Shown here one piece after another: positions 31,418-36,767 of a stretch of 36,767 nt of DNA. Origin of the DNA: JAWVZS01 sp964507825 (lineage in GTDB: Archaea > Thermoproteota > Nitrososphaeria > Nitrososphaerales > Nitrosopumilaceae); assembly GCA_964507825.1 (NCBI GenBank), contig CAZDQM010000016.1, forward strand, positions 1 through 36,767, in the 5' to 3' direction. The position numbers and the translations under genes were made by a program. Under the pieces are notes generated by a model. That model saw only the letters and a program-made list of their open reading frames with translations. It ran no database searches and was not told where the DNA came from. Numbering within the stretch: position 1 is the first letter of the stretch; every line of letters starts with the position of its first letter.

Positions 31418-32788
31418 ATGAATAAGCGTATTAGCATGATGTTTACCATAGCTGCTGTTGCAGTTATGGGTGCTACGCTGTTCGGAAGCACATACACACA
31501 ATCCCAAGTTGGTGGATCATCACTGGACATCTCCAAAATGGATACTGGCGCGATGACCCAAATTCACAACATGGGAGGCTTAGAACTCGTCATGCCACAG
31601 GCATTTGCTGACGTTGATTGTGCAATGGATACTACCGGCAGAAATGTTGTTGAATTCAACATTACGGGTGAAAGTGCAGAACTGCCTATCATGGGTGGTT
31701 CGACATACAGTGCAATGACCTTTAGTGGGCAGGTTCCAGGACCGACACTAAGGGTTACTCAGGGTGATGTTGTCAAAATGACACTTACGATACCCTCTGA
31801 TGAACTTACACCACACGGTAACGACATGCACGCATCACAAATGTCAGCAGGAAACTTTGAGGCGGTCATGCCAGGTGAGTCAAAAACCTATTGTTTCATC
31901 GCTGAAGTACCCGGTGTCTACAAATACCACTGCTCCGGCGTCAACATAGCGGCAATGGATCAGCACGTCCTTTCAGGAATGTATGGTATAACCATTGTTG
32001 ACCCAATCGACGGCTACAAGAAGGTAATGTCTTACGGCACCGCAGTTGAAGGAGGAGAGGTTGTTCAGGATAGAACCTTCCACTCTGCCGATGCATTAGA
32101 GTTCCAGCTACAGTACAATCAGTTGTACCTGACTGAAACAGGTGCCTACGACATGGGCAAAATGATGGAACACCATACGACACAGACCGTTGTCAACGGC
32201 ATGGCGTTGGGCTATGTTCCAAACGAGACCCACAACCAGCTCGTACTAGGGGATGCAAACAGGAACATCTTTGTCTTGCAACCGTGGAACTCTGCTGATT
32301 TGGGACACTTCCAGTCACAGCTTTTGTTCATTGAAGAAGGCCAACATGTTAGATTCTTTGTTGAAAACCAAGGCAACGAGCCGGTTTACTGGCACATTGT
32401 AGGTGAGATCATCGACCGAGTTGTTCAAGGCAACCGAGTCCAAGCACAAGGAACAGAGACATGGCTGTTGGGTGGTTCCCAAAACATGATTGCTGACGTT
32501 ATCTTTGATGAACCCGGCGTATATGTTGCGGTCAACCACGACTATGCAGCGATCTTTTCAGGTGCGGCAACAATCATGGTTGTAGGAGATCCATTCGGAT
32601 TGAACTCGGCATTGATAGAGGGTGGTATGATTGAGGAGGCAGTGCCTTCCTACGCATACGTACTAGGCAATCCAAGCGATGCAATCCCACCAATGGGTAA
32701 AAACAGCATCGAACATCCAAAGATCAACCTACATGGATTATACACTGATGAACGTGCAGCCGAAATTGCAGCAGAACTAGGAATCTAA
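31418..32788 (+). CDS. nirK: Copper nitrite reductase (AOA NirK, two-domain multicopper oxidase)
   Basis: The 456-residue exported enzyme reduces nitrite to NO, an intermediate in archaeal ammonia oxidation. An N-terminal signal sequence (MSMMFTIAAVAVMGATLF, after two basic residues) is seen. Two cupredoxin domains follow. Ligands: His133 and His138 (TPHGNDMH), His171-Cys172 (KYHCSG), His183 and Met188 (DQHVLSGMYG), which give type 1 copper and part of type 2; His326 (VYWHIVGE) in domain 2 is the likely third type 2 ligand. The IAAM insertion between Cys172 and His183 differs from bacterial NirK. It is divergent from fumC and ends in a T-rich terminator. Confidence 0.93.
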   Translation: MNKRISMMFTIAAVAVMGATLFGSTYTQSQVGGSSLDISKMDTGAMTQIHNMGGLELVMPQAFADVDCAMDTTGRNVVEFNITGESAELPIMGGSTYSAMTFSGQVPGPTLRVTQGDVVKMTLTIPSDELTPHGNDMHASQMSAGNFEAVMPGESKTYCFIAEVPGVYKYHCSGVNIAAMDQHVLSGMYGITIVDPIDGYKKVMSYGTAVEGGEVVQDRTFHSADALEFQLQYNQLYLTETGAYDMGKMMEHHTTQTVVNGMALGYVPNETHNQLVLGDANRNIFVLQPWNSADLGHFQSQLLFIEEGQHVRFFVENQGNEPVYWHIVGEIIDRVVQGNRVQAQGTETWLLGGSQNMIADVIFDEPGVYVAVNHDYAAIFSGAATIMVVGDPFGLNSALIEGGMIEEAVPSYAYVLGNPSDAIPPMGKNSIEHPKINLHGLYTDERAAEIAAELGI

Positions 32789-32791
32789 TCC

Positions 32792-32809
32792 TATTCTTTT
32801 TTCTTTTTC
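32792..32809 (+). terminator. T-rich terminator after nirK
   Basis: tattcttttttctttttc lies 4 bases after the nirK stop and is an archaeal-style polyT terminator. It also overlaps the upstream region of serA, whose TATA-like ctataaaatta follows at about 32809-32819. Confidence 0.55.
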
Positions 32810-32846
32810 TATAAAATTATATTCTGTCATTTGAAAGTGATTTAAT

Positions 32847-33779
32847 ATGGGATTTGACGAGTCTGTGCTGATCTGTGACGAGGTGGATCCGGTTCTCAAC
32901 AAGATACTCAAAGACAACGGACTCGCGGTATCATACGAGCCGGCGATTACCCCAGAACAGATCAGGGAACAGATTGGTAGGTACAATGTTGTAATAGTTC
33001 GTAGCCGAACGACCCTTACAAAGGAACTAATTGAACGGGCGGGTAATTGCAAGATTATTGCACGTGTTGGCGTGGGCCTTGACAACATCGATCTTGATGC
33101 CGCCAAAGCAATGAAGATTCGCGTAATAAATGCAGTTGAGGGCGCGATGAATGCTGTAGCGGAGCTTGTATTAGGATTGATGCTTTCCCTAGCAAGAAAG
33201 ATTGCCTATGCGGACAGGGGCATCAGGGATGGTAAATGGCTTAAAAAGGAATCCAAGGGAACGGAGCTTCGTGGCAAGTATCTTGGAATTGTAGGCATGG
33301 GAAATATTGGAAAGCGTCTAGGACGTCTTGCAAAGGGCCTTAACATGAACGTCATTGGTTATGATGTGGTACCAATTGATGAGGAGTTTTCTAGGGAGGT
33401 CGGACTCATGAAGGCTGACCTGGACACCTTATTGCAAAGCTCCGATTATGTCTCCATACATGTGCCGCTTTTGGATTCGACACGGCACATGATCAACTCG
33501 GAGAAAATTGACATCATGAAAAACACCGCTAAAATCATTAATACTTCCCGCGGGGGAGTGGTGGATGAAGACGCACTTTATGATGCACTTAAAAACGGCA
33601 GGCTTGGAGGCGCCGCACTAGACGTATTTGAGGATGAGCCTGCCGTTGGACACAAGCTTGCAACACTAGATAACGTCATCTTGACACCGCATATGGGTGC
33701 CCAAACTGCCGAAGCGCAGTCCCTTGCCGCAAACGTGGTTGGGGAAAAAATCATACAAATTCTCAGGGGTGTGATATAA
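32847..33779 (+). CDS. serA: D-3-phosphoglycerate dehydrogenase
   Basis: The 310-residue enzyme oxidises 3-phosphoglycerate in serine synthesis. It has a Rossmann NAD-binding core (GIVGMGNIGKRLGRLAKG) and the catalytic Arg (TSRGGVVDEDAL), Glu (DVFEDEPA) and His (TPHMGAQT). The regulatory ACT and intervening domains of longer SerA proteins are absent, so this is the short form and should not be inhibited by serine through an ACT domain. The family also contains other 2-hydroxyacid dehydrogenases. Starts at ATG 32847, behind its own TATA-like box. Confidence 0.9.
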   Translation: MGFDESVLICDEVDPVLNKILKDNGLAVSYEPAITPEQIREQIGRYNVVIVRSRTTLTKELIERAGNCKIIARVGVGLDNIDLDAAKAMKIRVINAVEGAMNAVAELVLGLMLSLARKIAYADRGIRDGKWLKKESKGTELRGKYLGIVGMGNIGKRLGRLAKGLNMNVIGYDVVPIDEEFSREVGLMKADLDTLLQSSDYVSIHVPLLDSTRHMINSEKIDIMKNTAKIINTSRGGVVDEDALYDALKNGRLGGAALDVFEDEPAVGHKLATLDNVILTPHMGAQTAEAQSLAANVVGEKIIQILRGVI

Positions 33780-33863
33780 CTCCTGAATATCGTCTTGGAA
33801 AATCATGAAGGCTTTTACTAAAAGCAAAAAAGCTTGACAAATGCGTGGCAAATAATCATCTAA

Positions 33864-33874
33864 GCTTATTTAAG
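33864..33874 (+). promoter_or_regulatory. TATA-like box of the Asp/Thr-repeat surface protein
   Basis: gcttatttaag is centred about 31 bases before ATG 33900, with a second A/T-rich run (around 33876-33890) following. Confidence 0.45.
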
Positions 33875-33899
33875 ACTATATCATAATATTCATGATAAC

Positions 33900-34796
33900 A
33901 TGATTCGTTCCAAGTTCACCATCGCAGTAGGATTGCTTGTTGTGGCCATGATTGCCGGCATGACTCATGGGACCGCCTTTGCCAACACTGTATCTGTATT
34001 AGTTGGGGACAATTCTTATGATGTTGAGTATGCTGTAACAGGAGCAACGATAGTTTCTGTTGATGTTGATACTGGCTTTACCTCACTGATTTTTAACATG
34101 AATGTGCTTGATAATGATGATGTATTGGAGATCACTTTTCCAAGAAATTTCTTTGATTCTGAACAAGACGGCGCAGACGTCCCATTTCGTGTTATTGCAG
34201 ACGGCACTGAGGTAAAATTTGAGGAAACCAAGACCACGATGCTTAATCGAACCCTTGCTATTGATCTTACTACTGGTACTGGACAAGTTGAAATTATTGG
34301 AACCGTGTTTGAGAGGGAACTGTCGCCTATAGAATCCTCATGTGCGGCCGGTCTTGTACTGGTAAATGGAACGTGCACGGTTGTAGAGGCAACTGGTGTA
34401 GATACTCCAGATGTAGATACACCTGATACGGACACCGTGGATGTAGATACTTTGAATACAGATACTGATGATGTTGATATACCTGATATGGATACCGGCA
34501 CAGACACCACTGGTATTGATACGTCAGATGAAGATACGTCAGATGAGGACGTAGAGGAATTGCTTGATCCTGTTCAAACAACCTGTGATGAAGGACTCGT
34601 ACTGGTAAATGGAACGTGCATGATTGCTGATGCAATGGATATTGACACTGTTGATGAGGATATATCTACTGATACTTCCAAGTCTACAGGTTCGACCAAG
34701 GAGTTTCTTTATGGCGGGGTTGCGGCATTTGGAGCCGCATTGGGGGTAATGATAATTCTTGGATTGATTGCAAAAGCAAGCAAATCAAAGCGCTAG
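33900..34796 (+). CDS. Secreted, membrane-anchored protein with an Asp/Thr-rich linker
   Basis: I do not recognise the family. The 298-residue protein has a signal peptide (KFTIAVGLLVVAMIAGM, cut near AFA-NTV), a beta-rich N-terminal domain (about 30-140), then a CxxGLVLVNGTC module (residues about 148-160). An acidic Asp/Thr/Val linker follows (VDTPDVDTPDTDTVDVD, over 50 residues), then a second CxxGLVLVNGTC module, and a C-terminal membrane segment (VAAFGAALGVMIILGLIA) with a basic tail (KASKSKR). The two modules share an exact 22-bp DNA repeat. It looks like a cell-surface protein displayed outside and fixed by its C-terminus; the acidic DxD pattern could bind calcium, which is inference. 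Confidence 0.85.
   Translation: MIRSKFTIAVGLLVVAMIAGMTHGTAFANTVSVLVGDNSYDVEYAVTGATIVSVDVDTGFTSLIFNMNVLDNDDVLEITFPRNFFDSEQDGADVPFRVIADGTEVKFEETKTTMLNRTLAIDLTTGTGQVEIIGTVFERELSPIESSCAAGLVLVNGTCTVVEATGVDTPDVDTPDTDTVDVDTLNTDTDDVDIPDMDTGTDTTGIDTSDEDTSDEDVEELLDPVQTTCDEGLVLVNGTCMIADAMDIDTVDEDISTDTSKSTGSTKEFLYGGVAAFGAALGVMIILGLIAKASKSKR
34356..34620 (+). repeat. Duplicated 22-bp segment bracketing the acidic linker
   Basis: An exact 22-base identity (starting gtactggtaaatgg) lies at 34356-34377 and 34599-34620, each in the same codon phase and each encoding VLVNGTC. It marks an internal duplication in the surface-protein gene. Confidence 0.85.
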
Positions 34797-35320
34797 CAAC
34801 TATAATCTTCTGACATTCCGCCCATAATTTCAAAAAACTCTTGGCCCGAGTACCATTCTGTAATGCTAAATGGAATGATCCCCAACACCATGGTATCCAT
34901 AGAGGTCATCACCGTTATCGCGTCCGTGTCCATTCTGGCAAAATCATCGCCGGAAATCTCCGCATCGACATACATTGAAAATATGCTTGCTGCTAGTCCG
35001 GTCATCTCGCCGTCCCCCGTGATCTCTATTACAGAGTCCGGCTGTACTGTTGCGGCGCCCGTTGCAAATCTGCCTATCATCTCGCCGTCCCAAAATGTCA
35101 CTATTGAAATCCCATTAAACGACAAGGGAATAAGCGAGGAGTTGCAGACCTCGATCACTCCGCCGTTTAACATGGTCAGAAAATTAAAACTTCCTCTTTC
35201 ATTCCATTTGATCTGAATCTGGTCCAATGTCATCGCATTAAAGACAGAATAACCGACGGATGCTATGATTACCGCCGCTGCTACAATGACTATTCCCGAA
35301 TGCTTGTCTAATTTTATCAC
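34793..35320 (-). CDS. Membrane-anchored extracellular protein, unknown
   Basis: The 175-residue protein has an N-terminal membrane anchor (HSGIVIVAAAVIIASVGYSV, residues 7-26), followed by a beta-rich extracellular domain with no motif I know. It contains two cysteines (about 58 and 175) but no clear metal site. The start is GTG at 35320, overlapping the stop of the upstream gene by 4 bases (GTGA). It converges on the Asp/Thr-repeat protein gene, overlapping by 4 bases. The pair with the next gene is probably an operon for surface proteins. Confidence 0.75.
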   Translation of the reverse strand: MIKLDKHSGIVIVAAAVIIASVGYSVFNAMTLDQIQIKWNERGSFNFLTMLNGGVIEVCNSSLIPLSFNGISIVTFWDGEMIGRFATGAATVQPDSVIEITGDGEMTGLAASIFSMYVDAEISGDDFARMDTDAITVMTSMDTMVLGIIPFSITEWYSGQEFFEIMGGMSEDYSC

Positions 35321-35931
35321 CCTATTGAAATTATGTCCGCCTTGACTAGATATTGCAGTCCTTGTACGAATTCATTATTGGATATGTACCCGTTTATCCA
35401 CCATTGTACGGTTGCTTTGTACCATGATGGTATTGTGATGTCTGAATTGTTGCTTGTATATTGATCAGCTTTTATGATTTCCGCGTCTATTAGATTTTTA
35501 AAAAATACACCGTCATCGATTACATCTTCTAACCACAGTCTAGATATGTCCTTTATCCAAAATGGAATTATTACTTTTCCTGAATCGATTAATTCAAACG
35601 ATGATGTTGCCACGTTGTTGTCATATTCAACCTTGATGGTATATGTTCCAACCTTGTACTGGTTGGCAATAAACGGATTTGGTGCAGTCAGTACTGTCTT
35701 GTCACCGATAATTGACATTGTAAGCTCACTACTACTAACGCCGGCCCCATCAATTATTCTAAAGGTTGCCGTTTCTTGTGTTATCGCGGGCACCGTCACC
35801 GTGAAAGACAAGAAATCACCGTATGCATAAACGTCTTGGCTGGTCTGAACCTGTAATGGTTCTGCATGTGCTGTAATCGGTATCACGATCATGACTACTA
35901 GGACAAATAGGAGTGATTTCATATTCCACAT
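35317..35931 (-). CDS. Secreted protein with C-terminal IPxWxK repeats
   Basis: After a signal peptide (MKSLLFVLVVMIVIPITAHA) comes a beta-sandwich-like domain (about 30-110) resembling exported thaumarchaeal proteins with cell-adhesion-like folds. Two C-terminal repeats follow, IPFWIKDISRLWLEDVI and IPSWYKATVQWWINGYI, the second continuing NNEFVQGLQYLVKADII. Repeats of the form IPxWxKxxxxWWxxGxI...FxxGxxYLxxxxII recur at the ends of many Nitrososphaerota exported proteins and may dock to the cell surface. I start at ATG 35931 (204 residues), which lies about 28 bases from a TATA-like box (35954-35963); ATG 35922 and TTG 35940 are alternatives. Confidence 0.8.
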   Translation of the reverse strand: MWNMKSLLFVLVVMIVIPITAHAEPLQVQTSQDVYAYGDFLSFTVTVPAITQETATFRIIDGAGVSSSELTMSIIGDKTVLTAPNPFIANQYKVGTYTIKVEYDNNVATSSFELIDSGKVIIPFWIKDISRLWLEDVIDDGVFFKNLIDAEIIKADQYTSNNSDITIPSWYKATVQWWINGYISNNEFVQGLQYLVKADIISIG

Positions 35932-35964
35932 ATTCAACAAGCTTACAAAAACCCCATTAAATTT

Positions 35965-36225
35965 TTATTTTTTGGCAATCCCTACTGGAATTTTTGCAAA
36001 CAACATCAGGGACGCCCCTGTGATTAACAGGCCTACTCCTACATAGAATTCAGCTTGAACCCTTTGAAACCTTTCCAATTCCTCGATCTCATAAAACTGC
36101 AAATCCTCCAAAGTAAGAGACTCAATGAACATTAATTGTGGAATATCATAAACCAAAATCAACGCACCAAGGATCATAACAATCAAACCTGGGAAAAATA
36201 TTCCTTCCTTCACTAACACTCTCAT
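35965..36225 (-). CDS. Small membrane protein with two transmembrane segments
   Basis: The 86-residue protein has two hydrophobic helices (GIFFPGLIVMILGALILVYD and YVGVGLLITGASLMLFAKI) joined by an acidic loop (TLEDLQFYEIEELERF). Both ends probably lie in the cytoplasm. Family unknown. It is transcribed on its own toward the secreted protein gene, with a gap of about 33 bases. Confidence 0.7.
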   Translation of the reverse strand: MRVLVKEGIFFPGLIVMILGALILVYDIPQLMFIESLTLEDLQFYEIEELERFQRVQAEFYVGVGLLITGASLMLFAKIPVGIAKK

Positions 36226-36461
36226 CTGCCGTATAATTTATAGATCTCATGCGCAAGAGTTTGTTGGATAATTACTCATAAATCATCTAGTGTAATACAA
36301 GTGCTCATTTGATCTAACATGTCAAACTGTGCAATCCTGAAATTAGCTCGACTCCTTGGCATCGTAGACCATTACCTGCTAACAAACGGAGCATACGCCT
36401 CACGAGCCATCATGCAAAAATATCATGCCGTTCATTCCAATCCCAATGTAATGCACGTGGC

Positions 36462-36635
36462 ATGGGCTCGGAGGACGCGTGGGGAGAGTCGGTACGGGAT
36501 CAGCTCGGGAGCAGCCAGAAAGCGCGCATCAATAACATCGACATGGAAGAAAAAGTGGAGAACAAGAGATACTGGAAGAGCAAGGTGGGCTACAACAATA
36601 TACAGCTAATCATATCTGCAATTAAGAGGATGTGA
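36462..36635 (+). CDS. Small charged protein, 57 residues
   Basis: ATG at 36462 opens a 57-residue frame starting MGSEDAWGESVRDQLGSSQK and ending KVGYNNIQLIISAIKRM. It is charged and probably helical, more protein-like than the overlapping frame 36319-36609. Function unknown. A second short frame follows at once, so this may be a pair of small genes near the window edge. Confidence 0.45.
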   Translation: MGSEDAWGESVRDQLGSSQKARINNIDMEEKVENKRYWKSKVGYNNIQLIISAIKRM

Positions 36636-36639
36636 ATAC

Positions 36640-36726
36640 ATGCACTCATACAAGTGGGAACACATGGTGCAGGAGATACGGCTCAGAGTGGCACAGTACA
36701 ACAGATGGCAGGAGGTAAAAGTGTAA
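36640..36726 (+). CDS. Possible 28-residue amphipathic peptide
   Basis: ATG at 36640 to TAA at 36726 encodes a peptide reading MHSYKWEHMVQEIRLRVAQY then NRWQEVKV. An amphipathic helix is evident, and the frame begins 5 bases after the preceding stop. Too short to trust without comparison. Confidence 0.3.
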   Translation: MHSYKWEHMVQEIRLRVAQYNRWQEVKV

Positions 36727-36767
36727 GAATATTAGATGGCATGGTCAAATCATGGCTTTTGTGATGG

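Noticed and set aside
31185..31418. Upstream extension of the fumarase frame by 78 codons
   Set aside because: The extension is not fumarase-like and would run into the nirK start. ATG 31184 gives the normal family length.
36319..36609. 96-codon frame at the right end
   Set aside because: The second half is Arg/Thr/Trp-rich out-of-frame sequence over the more plausible 57-residue frame at 36462.

Overview
The window is a chromosomal piece of an ammonia-oxidising archaeon of the Nitrososphaerota (Thaumarchaeota), most like the marine Nitrosopumilus/Cenarchaeum branch. The evidence is a two-domain copper nitrite reductase (NirK) of the AOA kind, archaeal DnaG primase, ribosomal proteins L39e and L31e, a diphthamide methyltransferase, CTP-type riboflavin kinase, LysW-dependent amino acid synthesis, a split B12-dependent methionine synthase and a divergent FtsZ-like protein. 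Many genes have an A/T-rich TATA-like box about 25-35 bases before the start codon and no Shine-Dalgarno sequence, which suggests short-leader or leaderless transcripts. Base composition looks intermediate (by eye, somewhat under 50% GC), well above the roughly one-third GC of N. maritimus.

Layout. 1-2979: a two-gene unit (an unrecognised 402-residue protein and a SirB1-type transglutaminase-like protein), a convergent small coiled-coil gene and a 53-residue zinc ribbon. 2980-5646: a decayed accessory patch with a frameshifted three-gene operon, a degraded IS3-type transposase fragment, a third gene remnant and a long imperfect inverted repeat (3281-3360 and 5168-5250). 5647-7976: A-type Fe-S carrier, DnaG, riboflavin kinase. 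8343-19156, minus strand: FAD synthase, diphthine synthase, then the complete LysW-carrier lysine/arginine cluster, read in the order argG, lysW, lysX/argX, lysY/argC, lysZ/argB, lysJ/argD, an Lrp-type regulator, homocitrate synthase, a second lysW, a second lysX, lysK.

19273-21814: a NitT/TauT-type ABC importer. 21942-26205: methionine synthase split over two genes, then a convergent methylenetetrahydrofolate-reductase-like gene. Together these form a folate/methionine block. 26263-32788: NUDIX hydrolase, L39e-L31e, FtsZ-like protein, tRNA methylthiotransferase, fumarase and the divergent nirK. 32847-33779: serA. 33900-36767: lineage-specific secreted or membrane proteins and small ORFs of uncertain status.

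The most unusual items are two LysW carriers (one ending in Gln, not Glu), a possible AATTCGAATT operator shared by the argG and lysS promoters, a Dph5-DUF357 fusion, a tandemly repeated acidic tail on L31e, the FtsZ-like protein with a broken GTP-binding signature, and the inverted-repeat-bounded decayed island. I did not see a CRISPR array, rRNA or convincing tRNA gene.
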